A stretch of DNA of 64,000 nucleotides from NCBI RefSeq assembly GCF_037975245.1, contig NC_092579.1:3372001-3436000 (forward strand), written 5' to 3'. Position 1 is the first letter of the stretch; every line of letters starts with the position of its first letter. A program made the translations under genes and the position numbers. The stretch comes from Apostichopus japonicus (Eukaryota > Echinodermata > Holothuroidea > Aspidochirotida > Stichopodidae). Below, piece after piece: positions 37,040-62,917 of this stretch. Under the pieces are notes generated by a model. That model had not been told where the DNA came from. It saw nothing but the letters and a program-made list of their open reading frames with translations, and ran no database searches.

Positions 37040-40000
37040 TTACTCTCTTCATTCTCAAAGCTGTTTCGAATACTGTCCAAGAAGCTCATTCCTGTTTCAT
37101 TCATGATTTTCTGTTGTTGATGGAAGGACTGCTGTCTTTTCTGTTGAGGTCAAAGGTTTACATACAGTGTCAAGGAAAGGAACAGAACATTAAAGGAGTT
37201 GGCCGAATTTAAGTTGGCTGAATAAATTATAATGTTGATAGTACTAAACATCATATAAGTCATTATAATAACGATGTAATGATATGAATCTTGCTTGTTA
37301 CACCTAACCAGTCTAACAGTTCAATTGTAACTCATCACTGGACTCATCATTGGTACAGTATCTTATTACTTTCTTTAATACTTGGGAAATTGAAGGCATT
37401 GAACTCATCATCAGTGAATTGCAAACCATATTAAACAAAGTTGCTCCAAAAACAAGTAACTTAAAGAAGAGAACTGAAGCCCCCAGGAGCACAGAATGCT
37501 TCATTGGCTTATTGACCAGCAAATGTTTATGAATTTAAGAGCGTCTGATTGCTATTTGTGACAACAATCAAGTAGATCTTTGCTACAGACAACAACACTT
37601 TCACAGTCGTCGTTCCTAGGCCTAGCATAACTAAAACCTCTGGCGGCTACTTCTTATCAGCTGATTTCATCATCGTGTTTGGTGAGAAGAACACTTACCA
37701 ACACAGCTTGTTTTTCCTTTTTATCTATAGTTGTATCTGAAGGACTACTTTTATCTCGCTCCTTAGAGTCCTGTTTGGTTTTTATTTCTTCCTCTTCTCT
37801 ACCTGATGCAGTACCTGCTCTCACCTCTCTCTCCCTACTAGGTGACCTGTCAAACAAAGAAAGAACATTGTTATGAACAATGTTATCAAGATTAATGCTT
37901 AATTTAGTTTCATTAAATTTTATCCTGGAAGGTACATCTAACCAAACTTCATTGCATGAATGAACTGATCTTACACGAGCATCTGGTGGGTTAACAATAA
38001 TTTTAAAAACAAAAATTCCCAATTTTTGGGTAGTTCTGACAAAAGTGGAAATAAGAGGCAGTGGAAAAATGTTGCCGGAGGAGATTTGTCCATAATGTTA
38101 CTCCGTATTTGAGCACCAGAAGGCAAATTGTCAGATTGTAGACTAAGCTTTTTTAACTTCACATCTCAAATCTACAATTTCCATGTAGGTACTCTTCAAA
38201 TCAATGTTTTCCCACGAAGAGCAGGTGGACCGACTTCTCAACTAAGCCCGCTTCCAGGTTGCAACAAGTTGTTTTCCTTTCTTCACATTAAATATGTAAG
38301 CCTATATCACATCTCGTAACCCTTTTCACACACTAAAAAAAATGTTGTTCGTTGCTGTTTGAACTTTGGGAAATTGTTTCAGCTTACACCAAGAAAAGAG
38401 GAAACTAGATAATTAAAGCATCACTCTTTACCTGGATCTGATTTGGCTCAGCGAGCTCTCCGATCGATTTAATTCACTCTGGCACGATCTTAAAAATTCT
38501 GCACAATCTTGATGTTGGTATTCATCTGCGAGCTCTAAAGGAGGGCGCCCCATCACATCCTTGGCATCAAGGGTGGCGTTATTTGCGACCAGCCACTTGC
38601 AACAATCAATATGTCCACTTGAAAGAAAAATACAGAGTAACAACACCAATGTTACTAAAAACATCAAAATCAGTAATTTGTGTTTAAGTTATGATACAAC
38701 ACTACCAGTATTTTGTATCTCTGTTGAATGTTTTGATTGAACGTGGATGTGCCATCCTGTCTATTTAACTTGCGTTCCCGGTTCTGCCAAGAAGATCCCA
38801 CTAGGATCAAAATGTCAGACGCTCTAACTTCCGCAAAATTACCTTCACATGCTGCTTGTAGTAGATGAGAAGTATTATTTTATCTTTCTGGTTGAGAATT
38901 GTGTTAATTATATTAACAAATATTAATATGTTTCAAAGGAAGGGTGTCATCAAATAGTAAAACACTCCTTGATAGGACAAAGTTCTAGGCATGAGCCTGG
39001 CACAGGCACAACACCTGAATTTTAATGACTCTAAATTTTCTATTAAGCAGACGACACAAGACCCCATATGGTTAATGATTGAATAGAAGTCAAGATATTG
39101 CCACAAAATATGGTGAAAATTAATTAAGACTTTTGTTGCATATGGACTTTGGAAAGGTATCGAATTGGGAAAGGTATATGCATTGGAACATATTCACTAA
39201 TAAAGAAATCAGATTATCTAAATAAAGTTGATTTTTAAATTGTATCTGGTTGCAAATCAATATTTTAAGTCACCATATAGTGTTGAGTGTATATATCATT
39301 ATTATTATTATTATTATTTACCAAATTTATATAGCGCTTTTTTCATGCTTAAACATGTTCAAGAGCGCTTTACCATGACAACAAAATGACAAAACCCTTA
39401 AAATATGAATATGAAGAATAAAATTAGCGCAGCTTAAATTTTAATAAAAAAATATATATATATATATTTACGAAGGAATAATTTAAAAAATATTATAGGT
39501 TTACAGTGAAATTCCTAAAAAAAAAGAAAAAAGTGAGTTTTAAATTTAAGAAAACAAAATGACATTACATTAAATACCTTATAATCAACCTTTCTCTGTC
39601 AATTCTGAAATCTATTTTTACTTACTTCATGGCTGCCAGATGAAGTGGTGTTTGTTCATCCACTGTGAGGCAATCTACGTCCACCCCCAGTGCAACCAGA
39701 ATCTTCATCACTTGAACGTGTCCGTTCATCGATGAGAGATGCATGCAAGAGTATCCCGTCTGGGTCAATTCGTTAACAGAGGCATCGTTCATAACGAGCC
39801 ACTTCACCAGATCTAGTCTACCATGGGAAGAAGCCACGTGCAGTGGAGTCCGCCCTCGTTCATCAGTTGTTCTGTAATTAAAAATCAAAATTACATTTAT
39901 GGTTAGCACAAAAAATCCCCATAGTGACATATGAAAAATTTCTCCATATTTCATAAAGACGCCCAGAAAGATGAGAGCTGTGATCGTTTCCCACAAAAGC

Positions 40001-43000
40001 CTGCACAAATGCCACAAACCTCCTACGAAATCATTGTTAAATTTCTAACCCTTAAATATAGTTAAAACCAGAGTTAACATAAATGGGAAAAAACTTTTCT
40101 TAGGAATAATCTTGGTGTATTGTGTAACAGGAAAAAATAATAAACACACTTTCTGTTTTTAGGTATAATTTCACTCTGAGAGCTATCGCGTGAATGGAGT
40201 CAAATTTAAGGTAATTGGTGCACCCTCCAAGACTCTGTGATGTGATTGAAAGAAGGAAACTTTGGTGATTATCAGTGAACACATAAGGCCTTTTTCCAGC
40301 CCTCCTCCCAATCTCCCTGCCACCAATAATTCTTTCAAATCCATCTAAATTGTTAATTTATCTACCAACATGTGATTTGTACATGCTTACCCTATGACAT
40401 CATGAGAATAGTTAATGAGCTTCTTAACCCTGGTTAAGTCTCCAGTTTGACAGCATTCGTGGATGGATGGTCCTTGTAGCATCAATCTCTCCTCTTCCTC
40501 CTTCATGTATTCCTCCTCCTCCCTCCTCTCATCCTCCTGTCTCCTTATCTCATCTTCTCTTGCCTTAAGTCCGGCCTGTCGGCCATAGAAATAAAAAATT
40601 AATAATTAATTGTACTGAAAGGTTAAAAGAAAACAATGGCTGCGCCACAACCAGGAGGGGAGGGAGGGCGGGGTGCAAAGTTTACCCTTTTAATAAATTT
40701 ATATTGCCATTTTGGTAGAACATTTTCAATTTTTGTAATTTAAAAGTGTCCTTTCATTGAAGAACATTTTGCACACTGATAAATTGTGGTTCGGTATATA
40801 AGGACAGAGGGTCCACTTCATGTTTTCTCAATTTAATGCTCTTTCATGCACCCCATCAAGTAGCCAAGATCAATGACTTCTTAAAAAAAATGATGGTAGG
40901 GCCAAAAAATTTATACAAACAAATGAGCTCAATTCTTCAGTGAGAATAAACACTGCTAAAAATGTCGTGCAGTACAGATATAGCGCCAGGACTAAGTTTG
41001 TATTCATTACAAATGCAAATATGCAAATTAGATTTCCATACAAGGAGAAACAGCAGTCATATTTCGCCTCACCTTGAATCCAATCATGTAATTTTCTCTT
41101 TCAGCGATACCATCATCAGAAAGTTCTCTGATGTTGTTGTTATTATTCACAGAGTGAGATCGTCTTCCCTTGCCCCTTCTCGCTGGTTCATCATCGCTTG
41201 AACTGTCACTCTCGCTGTCACTGGTTCCACTACTGCTGCTGCTGGAATCATCCCCCCTCTTCTTGCGGCTTCTGCCTCTCCTGTCCGATTCACCGCTCTC
41301 TGAATCCGATCCTGTCGTGGTATGCCCTTTCCTGCTCTTCTTTGATCGCCTTTTGCTAGCTCTAGAATTTTAAACAAGATAGAGCAGAAATTTGAAAAGG
41401 ATAGAGGATAAATTATATGTACCCTTCTCAAAATGGTCAGTTACAGCACAAGAATCTTTTACATGGAAATTTTTTTTAAAAACATCATAAATTTTTTTTA
41501 TAAAAGAGACATTAAAGCAAATTTTATATTTTGAGTTAAAATTTGTTATGACTAATTCATGCAAGTTCAAAGGACCATTCTCTTTGTCTTAGGGAAAGAC
41601 ATCACGGTTAACTGGAGACAATACCATATTAGGCCCCACATTTTCCTGGGTCACCTTATTGTCAATGAGCAGGGGGGCTGTAGCCCCCCCCCGATGCCCC
41701 GCTTGTCTGCCATTGGTTGCACCTACTATGGCAAGTTACTTGCATACATCTTGGAGACTGAATATTTCATACTGAAGAGATAAACAGACAGTTACATGAC
41801 TCACCTACTACTACTACCCCCATCACTCCTGGCTGACAGGTAGTCACTGCTCTGGCCGTTATCGATGCCTGTGGCTTCACTGAGGTGTCTATCGGTGTCA
41901 GAGACGGCACTAGTACTCGTATACCGTTTATCATCATCCTCACTCTCAGAGCTGGATGAGACCTCTGAAAAAGAGCATCAATATCAAGGAAGTATTAAGC
42001 AATGCAATCTTAAATAAGAGTAAAGTATTCATTATTTATGTCTCATGAAGTGAATGGTAATGCAGTCCAGTGAAGTCATCACATTGTCACATGTACAAAC
42101 AAACCTTTTGAAAAATTCAAATCACTATTTTTCTTAACTTCCAGCAAATTCAGGGGAAATAGTTAAGATATAGAAGAGAGATGAAAAGAATCCCCAGATA
42201 TAGGTTTAATTGTGTAAGTTTTAACTTGTCCTTAAGGTTAGGACTTGTAAAACCTTCTGTTTAAGTTTCAACGGTACAGACTAAGAATTGAATATTTCCG
42301 TTTTAGTTGACTTTGTTGTTTTGGCATTAAAAAATCTTTGAGTGATACTAATACAACAAACTTTCCAATTAACACAGTTTGCGCTCGATTATTTGTGTTG
42401 TCGGTATCTTGTGTTTGCACACACATGAACAGTTGCTCTCTGGGAAATTTAAACCAATCATAAAGTTATATATGTTAGAGAATCATTCAAAACTGATAAG
42501 AGGTGTCCTTCTCACCCATGATGACATTTGTGACTGGCAGAGTTCTTTCCGTTCTTCCATCGTCATCCTGCGCCGAGAACCAACGAGAGCATACAAACTC
42601 GTAGGTCACATTGTTGTCAAATTCACGGATCAGCACCTTGTCACAGAACCATCCGCAACCTGAGAGTAGGGAGAAACAAGAATGAGCATCTTTACAAAGT
42701 TATAGAAGGCATTATTTTACAAAGTTAATCCAAAGACAACTGATATAGATACCAATAAATGCTTCAGGGTATAACAATCTTTTGGTTGTGATCTGATGCT
42801 GGGCATTCCCTCCTCCTTTCCCAACACCCAAGAGAGACCAAAACTGAAGTGACGGTTTAGATTTCCTCCTAGAAATCTTCTCTTTTGTGTGTATTCAGAA
42901 ATGCATGTTTGCTGTTTCAAGTTTATAGTGAAAAATTTATAAAAAAGAACTTAACAAAGCAATAGTAAGTTAACCATTGCAATTTTCTTTAAGACCATAG

Positions 43001-46000
43001 GTTTTAATCATATTTGGCAGATTCCATCATACTCTGAATTATTCCCAAACTTTAATACATTACAGTTAAATATCACAGCTGAAGTTTGAACTTTGACGAC
43101 CATTAATTAACTTTCTAGCATATTGGTTGGTGGGGAGTGAAGAAGGAAGTAAACCATTGTTTTAAAGGATTCTTAATTAAGAACTGCTTACCAAGCTCCT
43201 TTCTTTCATGACCGATACAGACACATTCCAATCTTCCAACAAAGAAAGATTCCACTCTGAAAACATCAATCTGTAAATCAAAATGTAAAAAAAAATAGCT
43301 TAAAAAGCAAATGGAAAACTTAAAACAGCAACAACAACAAATTCAATGACAAGTTCATAATACGAAAAGATATTCGGAAATAATTGCAAGTGTTTTATCT
43401 AAACTATCACGTCTCTATTGCATTTCACGATACACTTGTCAATGATACATTCACGAAAAAAGAAAAGAATACATTGCTACCAAGAGAAGGTTCCTGTCCA
43501 GATTTAGTACTAGTTGATGGGGAGGGAAGTGGAAGGGACAAAACTGTCTCTTAAGTATGTAATTGTAGCTCTTCGACAATGATTTTTAACCTGGTGGATG
43601 GATGGAATGATTGTGGGCTTGGTTTCAAGGCAAGGACCATCCACCATCTGTTGGAATGTACACTAAAGATATCATAATATGAATTTAGCTATCCATACCC
43701 AAGTAGTTTTCTCATAATCACAAAGAAACCGCTATCATCCTTCGCAAAATGTACAAAAGTACAAACCTGTCCTTTCTGGAATTTCATTCTGTCTCCCTCT
43801 TTCGACTGTTTCAGTTTAATCTTGCCGGTGTTCCCCTTCTCACCGAAGAGGATGACGAAGATGTCGGCCGTGGTGCTCGCTCCGAGTCTGCTCCCAGTGT
43901 GGATGGCCATCTCGTACACGGTTCTTCGGCCAGATTTGATCTTCGGTCCGTGCTGGAGGTGCTCAAAGGTGTCGTCTTCCGGTTCTTCCTCTGAGGCACT
44001 GGGCGTCATCTGAGTACCCATCTCGGGAGCTTTGGGCTCCGTCTGGGTACTCATGACGTTCACTGTCTGAGTACCCGATTCTGGCATGGTCTGGGTACTC
44101 ATAGCAGGGTGCTCCGTGGAGGTCTGAGTACTCACTGCCGGGGGCGGAGGTAAAGTCTGTACCTCCACACTTGGATTCATCTCCATGGTCTGCACCTCCA
44201 CACTAGGGGGAGGGGAGTGGGTCTGTGTCTCGACGCTAGGTGGCGGGGGTATCGTCTGGGTCGACATGGATATCGGCGGGGGGTCGGTCTGCATGGACAT
44301 ATCCGCTTGATAAGGATCTGTCAGACACTCGACGGTGTTAGCCCGTCTGGTCTGGGTGTCTTTGGAGTTAATGTTCTCGACTGTCTGCATCTCTGCCTCT
44401 TTGACAGTCTGAGTGGTGTTATCGATGGAGTAGAGGTCAGGATCTTCTTCGTCTGCTGCTTTGACCGATTCTTCTTCTTCTTCTTCCTCCTCGTCATAAA
44501 CTTCTTCCTCTGCTGGCCCATCGTCGTTAAGACTGACCCTAGACATCTTGATGCTGCAAAATGACAGATATAAATAGACTCTACTCAGATCCACCAACAA
44601 TACAAAAACAGAACAAACAGTACTGTCAGCATAAAAACCTTGCAGAACCAACTAACTAGAGCCACACCTTTTCCCCTTCCAGTTCCCGCTATCTCAACCC
44701 CCCCTCAAAACAAAAGAAACAAAGAGGAGAAAAACTGAATAGACACCTAAAACTCTGAAACAGAAATAACTATGCAAGTTTATAATGTGAATTAGTTTAC
44801 ATGTAACATGTGAAATGTGATAAGTGCATTCACATATAATGTGCGGGTCAATTAACTCAACAGGAACTATTTTCCACTGTATTAGTGCACTGTGACTACA
44901 AGAAATATATAGGCTATGTTCTGTGCAAAATGAGCTTATGTAGCTCCACACTTTGGTCTACTGAGCTCAATGTTTGGATTCCTCGTTGGTGACTACGACA
45001 CTACCTGGAATTAATGCTTTGATCCCATAACATTCCACGACATAAATTTCTTTAGTTACGTTACACACATGATGTGTTGTACTTACTTCAACCACTCTGG
45101 GTTTTGGGTTGAAGTGGCCACAGGAACCAGCATGTTCATACTTCTGTCCGACACCTCCGATACATCGTCTGGCTCAACTTCTGACTCGGAGGCCTCGTAA
45201 TGTCTCTGTGGCTGTACGTAATAGTAAATAACGATACAACATCACGTTAACGATAACATAAGTTATAATTACACAGCAGCGGCTGATAGAAGCTTAATAT
45301 TCACGGTATCCTTCTAATTTTAACAGAGTGAGCAGGATTATCAGGCTGACGTTTTGGGTGGTCTGGAAAATAGCCACCTTCTTCTCTCCCCTCCCATTCC
45401 ACACTGCATGCACACTATCCATTTACAAAGAGTTACATGCCATTTGTTACTTTAGTTTAATTTGGTTTAGCCTAGAAAAAACAGACAAAATGCAAGTTGT
45501 GATTCAATCTTTTATAGAATGACTCACCCATTCAACCTGCCACCCTTTCATTCACATTATTTTGTATCTATTCTTTGGGATTGAGCGACTGATGTTTTCT
45601 TTTGTCATCATCTGTAAAGCGCATTGAGCAACTTTTGTTGGATTCTGCGCTATATCAGACTAATTATTGTTATTATTATTATAGACTTATTATATCTCTG
45701 TTATCAATGCATTTGGAATGCAGCAACTTTGGCACGAAAACAGGAAGTGCTACAAGTAAGAGTACATAGATCTATGTGCAAATAGAAACACCAAGCAATT
45801 ATGTTTATGAGTTATGTTTTAAACTTAAACTCGGAAAATCATCGTCATACTTTAAATTGGAAACATGATTCAAGATAATATGATGATAACCTGTTTATGA
45901 AGACGAACTCTTCTCCCCAAAGAATCATATCCGTATCGCTTGGTACTGGGATGGGCTTCGGTTGCCTTCGGTCCGGTCATGGCAGACTTGGGACGTCCAC

Positions 46001-49000
46001 TCTTTGGTCTGGTTGGACGAATGCCATACGTAGACTTAGGTCTCTCTGGACGGTGTTTCATTGAGGAATTAGCAGCACCGCCAATAAATGGAAGCATCTC
46101 TCTGTCTCCATTTTGTCGAACTCTATACACCTGGAGAATAAAAAACAAGCAAATGTAACAAAGTCAATTTTTTTTAAGGTTCAAAATACACATAATGAAC
46201 ATATTTATGATGCCAAAAAAATATTTTTGTATTACAATGTACAATTTATCTTTATGACAATAAAAACTTACATTGGAAGATTTCTTGGATTCGACAACTT
46301 GGTTTTCAAGAGGTATTGTCTCCTGAAAGAGAAAAAGAAACTTCAGTCAGTAAATTACTTGAATTCATGTATCTTTGTACATTGTAAGATATATAATTGG
46401 AACACATTCATCAATTACCCCTATCAAAAGCAAAAATAAGAAAAGGGGAAAAAAGGTCTGTTTATTTTAAATATTCTGGCATATGTAATCTCAAGTTGAC
46501 GAGCTCGCCTTCTAGTTTGCTGAAATCACCACAGCTAGAGCAAGATCCATATATTAATGGCTGAATTAGGCTGCTTTCTTCTGTCCATTTTTTTTTGGTT
46601 ATATTTTGTAATTCTTTTAAGCATACTTCAATATTTAGGAGAAAGGGCTGTGACCATACATTGTTAGCTTTAGAGAATTGCTTGGTTACCATGCAGCTCT
46701 GAGTGATAAATAGAATAAAGTATTAACTTATAATGCATATCTTTGTGTATGAAATTTAAGGATAACAAAATATGTTTTGAAATAAACTTTTGCACAAATA
46801 AAAAGGAACTTACACTAGCAACTAGCATTTTAGTGGCAGTATTTATCAGCCTTTGAGCTTCTCCCTTAGTCAAGTATGGACCATGTTTAGATCTCAGCAA
46901 GAATGGACCTCCTTTAAAGTTAGATCTCCTACAGAGGAAATGGGGAAAAGAATTACATGAAAAGAAATAATATTATAACAGCTGGTTGAATATTATTAGC
47001 AAAGTGTTGTCAACTTGTGTGAGGAGGCCTTGGTACAGTACAAGACTGTAACCATTAAATGTAACTCTTTTAACTTTAAATCTGCACAATCCCTCTGTTG
47101 TTGTTGTAGTAGTTTTTTTTTCACTTAGGTACTGGATGTAATGTCCATGCAAGTGTTACTTGCATTCAAAATAATGCAAGTGCTAATTGCATTCAAAATG
47201 TTTCACTTTTCTATTTTTTTTCTGATTATTTCTTCGTGCAACCAAAATGGTGCAACCAGTTGATGAAGAGCCAGTTAAATGACTTGTTGGCAGCTCATCT
47301 TTTATCTATACAAAAGAATCCATGGCCAGGCAAACCAGATGTGAAAGTGTTTTAGACCTATGCTACAGGTTGTGATATTTGTTATCAGAATTTACAGATT
47401 TTCTTGATCAATTAACTAAACATATATTTGTGTGTGTGTGTTTACAGTACTTATATAAAGATGATCATATTGAAAAAGCAAATAAAAATTTGCTAACAGT
47501 GTGAAGAAATGTATTATTTATAACCTAATATATCCAATTCGATAAAAGCAAAGTCGTACCTCTTCTTGGGTGAACTAGCCCTTGGTCTTACAAGATGTGA
47601 CGATTGGCCCTGAAAGAATAGATAAAAAGAAGCGAAAAGTTAAAGCAGTTTTATAACATTTACCGATTGTGTCTTCTTTACAGAGGTAAAATTAAATTGA
47701 ATGGGATCAAAATTTGTATATATGATGGTAGTTCCATTTTTCAATTTCTCATTTGAAGTTCCCTGAATGACAACACACACTTACTGTTCAGGCCTTTGAG
47801 CTAAACAATATTTGCTGATAATATGCAGTAATACAGAACTGTTACAAATTTCATGCTAATTCTATGACTGATGTTTTTTGTTTTGAACTAACTATGTGGT
47901 TAACTTCTTAATGTCTACTAGCAGGAAATTGCCAGTGAATTTCTTTTCTACTGGCAAAATCCATTGGCATTAAACCAGTATATAACCTGAGTTTCAAGGC
48001 CATGGTTAAAAGTGTTAATTTCAGTTGCATTTTTATTTTACCTACCTCAGTTGAATAAAAAAAAATCTCTACAAAATTATGAAAGTTTGCAGCTGAGCTT
48101 TTTCTGCTGAAACTAATTGAAATATGAGATTATCATATCCCATCTAGTAGAAACAAATTTTATAGTAATATGACAGAAAACCAAATTTGAAAATGTCATT
48201 ATATTTGTCATTTCTCTCTGAACAGAATAATAAGAAAAGCTCATATACTCACTGTAAATTGGGATTTGGACATGTACTTATCAACATCACGTCTGTGAAG
48301 GGAGAAATTACAAGAAAAGCACTTTAACTTATTGAACTGACTCATCAGGGAAAAAGATTGAGAAGAAGAAAAAGTAAGAGCACCAAAGGTGCGGAGGTTT
48401 ACGCCTTCAATTACATTATGGCATTGTGAGAATGGAACCACATATGACTGAGTCTCTCTTTATAATTAACATTTTTTCTTCAATATCTGAGCCCCTCTCC
48501 TCTCCTCCCCCCCCCCCCCCCTCCCTTCAATTCAACCATTGATATTATTGGCACATCCCAAGAGACATCTCAACGGTCATGAATTTAGCAATTTAGTCAA
48601 TTGTTAGTTAGGAAGACAGGCTCGGTAAAAACCCATGGATTTCAATGACAGAAGCATTTCTTAATTGATCTTTATGCCCAAGTGTATATATGCAAATAAC
48701 TCTATCTAGTTTAAACCTGCAATCTAATAAATATGCTTTCAAATTATTTTCACCTCCACTCATATCAGAACCTAATTTCACATCATTGAAACTGCAAATT
48801 TCTTAAATAGTGTCCAAATTTATGTTCTTTATTTTTTTTTCTTGGGGGGGCGGCGAGGGGGAGTAATTTTTTTGAACGTGAAGCGGTTTCATCGAATCTA
48901 ACCTGACTTTATCTTCCCTTTCAATATAACTTGTCTTTGGATTCATCTGAGCTAAATGCTTCTTGACTTCTGGACTTCGAAAGTAATGCTTTAAAGCTCT

Positions 49001-50613
49001 GTCATGAAGCCCATCATAGAGTAATGTTGGTCGCTGAAAGTAATAATGTAAAAGAACAGTTCATATACACTTGAACTTAAATTTAATTCAGTTTCTACAT
49101 TTTATTCCTTCTGAACTTCTTTTTTGAGATATTCTCATTAGTTATGTATAAATATGATTTGTAACAAAAGTAAACTTGAAGCAAACAAATGCGGTGTGTC
49201 AGATGTTACAAAGTACAATAAAAAAATTCTTTTACATCAGAGATGAAAAATATACTCAAAGTGATTGGGATTTCATGTGTTTTACACCCCCTGTTGCAAA
49301 TGTTGAAATTATATCAAAATCAATGTCAAAATAATAAAGTGAAAAATAAAGAGAATAACAAAATTTTGCTAATTAAATGTGCATCTTTGATATCACACCT
49401 GTTTACTTCAAGTTCACTTAGGTACAAACAATACAATCTTCAAAATTGTACATCATCCACATAAGCACTTGTTCTTTTAAATGTATGTTATAACTGGTTA
49501 AATATATTCAAACATTTACGTTAACATTTTGATCTGAGTAAGACAAATTTAATTTCTTTTTGCCCTTGATTATTAATATGAGCAATTCACTGAATAACAA
49601 TTTTGGAAAGACACAAAACTTCACATTTAAATTTGCTAGCAATGACAAGTTTCTTTTGACCTTTAGAGAGAATTGCAATTACATAAATTAAAAGTTTGAA
49701 AGTAAATAAATGCTATTTAAATAATTTTTGCAATAATTTTGAAAAAACAAAACAATTCTGACAATAACAACATGAGAAAGATTATATGAAAATCAATCAA
49801 ATGTACACTTTACAAATGTACTATCTGAAAAGGCTTTTTGTTCTCACCGGTTTCAATGCTGGATAATGCCTTTGTGGTTTGTCAGGTCCAGACAAATCAA
49901 AAGCATCTTCAAGTCTTTTCACTTCCATGTAATATTTACTGCATGAAAAGAATGAAGCATGCACAGTTGTAATGTACTTATATATCAAAAAGATGCAAAA
50001 GATGATTCTGCAGATTTTGTTTATCAAACTGCAACTAAAGTTTAATTAAAATTGAGTTCAACTTGATCATTTGATGTGTATTATCACATATCAATGTTAT
50101 AGTATGTAGTACAATCAATAATAGATGACATCTATACTAACATGAAATATCTTTAGTGCAGCTATAACAATTGTAAATACATGGCCACATACTACGCTAG
50201 GCCTAGATAAGAAAGTATAGCCTTGGCCTATAAGAACTGTCTGACATAATATAGACATAGGCTAGTTAGGCCAACGTACATGCAGTAAGAAAATGGAAAC
50301 CTAGTACTAGACCACATCTAAGCACACGTTCCACGGCTGTTCCCATATTTACTTCATAGGTCTGTTGTTTTGTACCTGTTACTTTGTCTCTAAATATAAT
50401 ACTGTTCATGACGCTCAGCCTTTGCACTTACAAGCGTACTCTATGTATAGCATACTAAGCAAAACAAAGTATATTAGCCTATATCATGTGACTCAGACTG
50501 AGAGTCAGACCCAGTTAACTTCATCTTTACTTCGATATTGTCATAAATAAGCGAAAAGCGTGATATACATACAGTTTCCTTGCGGTGCTCTTTATAACAT
50601 CTTGAGAAGACAT
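37018..50613 (-). CDS. Probable ciliary protein: ERICH3-like N-terminus, TQT array, PLAT domain, ankyrin repeats
   Basis: Nineteen exons with GT-AG sites and consistent phase give 1,076 residues: 50573-50613, 49848-49938, 48903-49033, 48253-48292, 47560-47609, 46814-46928, 46272-46322, 45891-46130, 45087-45211, 43767-44553, 43192-43270, 42516-42659, 41805-41964, 41073-41361, 40391-40575, 39626-39871, 38432-38617, 37699-37846, 37018-37140. Residues 45-101 (RPTLLYDGLHDRALKHYF start) resemble the ERICH3 N-terminus. An acidic stretch (310-335) precedes 12 QT motifs plus one TQM (341-477). A PLAT/LH2 domain spans 506-613 (YEMAIHTG, ADIFVILFGEKG, CIGHERKELG, GWFCDKV, CSRWF). A Ser/Arg/Glu-rich linker spans about 632-781, a charged helix 782-812, and 4-5 ankyrin repeats about 815-980. 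The tail is basic and Gln-rich. PLAT and ankyrin domains mediate membrane or protein contacts. TQT motifs and an upstream X-box suggest a dynein-linked ciliary role; that is inference. I do not recognise an orthologue by name. Confidence 0.88.
39296..39390 (-). mobile_element. Retroposon 3' tail (GCGCTATATAAAT plus (ATT)n)
   Basis: On the minus strand, taaagcgctcttgaa is followed by agcgctatataaattt and an ATT/ATA trinucleotide tail. This pattern recurs at 45555-45690 and is common at 3' ends of SINEs and LINEs in animals. It lies in an intron of the 37018-50613 gene. Confidence 0.5.
45555..45690 (+). mobile_element. Retroposon 3' tail (GCGCTATATCAGAC plus (ATT)n)
   Basis: The phrase tgtaaagcgcattgagcaac, then gcgctatatcagact and a (TTA)n tail, is the same tail type as 39296-39390 but on the opposite strand. 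It is intronic, and the 5' part of the element is not recognised. Confidence 0.5.
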
Positions 50614-51019
50614 GGTCGTTTCACCTTCTTGGAATCAAATATGGTTGTTAATTACACCTTGTTATCAATATCAGACACATTCATTAACTACTCAGACGCT
50701 TGCTTACACTCACATTGACAACTAAGCTCTTCCGCATATAAACGCTGAGTTGCTATGGAGACAACAGTAAAGTTATTTGAAGTTTGTGTAGCGACATCCT
50801 TGCAGTGGTAGAATAATTGTAATTAAAGACTTTAAGAATGGAAGCTAAAATCGAAATGCCCATGATATGTTCTTTTTCTTCTTTTAAGACGATATTTAGG
50901 GCTGAAACCTTCAATTATAATAATTTTGGCAGTCTTGCACAAACAAAGTGCAACTAGGCCTAAGCAGTCATCCATGTTGCAAGATATAATAGCTTCGTGC
51001 ATACTTCATAGTAAACAAG
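50614..51019. promoter_or_regulatory. Bidirectional promoter between divergent genes
   Basis: 406 bp separate the ATG of the PLAT-ankyrin gene (minus, 50613) from the ATG of the DHX40-like gene (plus, 51020). No other gene fits, so both 5' UTRs and start sites must lie here or in unseen upstream exons. It contains an X-box-like palindrome (50749-50762). Confidence 0.7.
50749..50762. promoter_or_regulatory. RFX-type X-box motif
   Basis: GTTGCTATGGAGAC fits the imperfect inverted-repeat consensus bound by RFX factors (GTTGCYATGGNRAC-like). It is 136 bp upstream of the minus-strand ATG and 258 bp upstream of the plus-strand ATG. In animals, X-boxes within a few hundred bp of the start mark many ciliary genes. 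Binding is inferred. Confidence 0.6.

Positions 51020-62917
<11,898 letters not shown>

Noticed and set aside
41667-41700. Short G/C palindrome (ggggggctgtagcccccc)
   Set aside because: Too short and isolated to call an element or a regulatory hairpin; possibly the end of a degraded MITE.
46462-46692. 76-codon minus-strand frame inside the PLAT-ankyrin gene
   Set aside because: Exons 6 and 7 join in phase without it, and it lacks a good acceptor and donor pair in the required phase, so I left it out.
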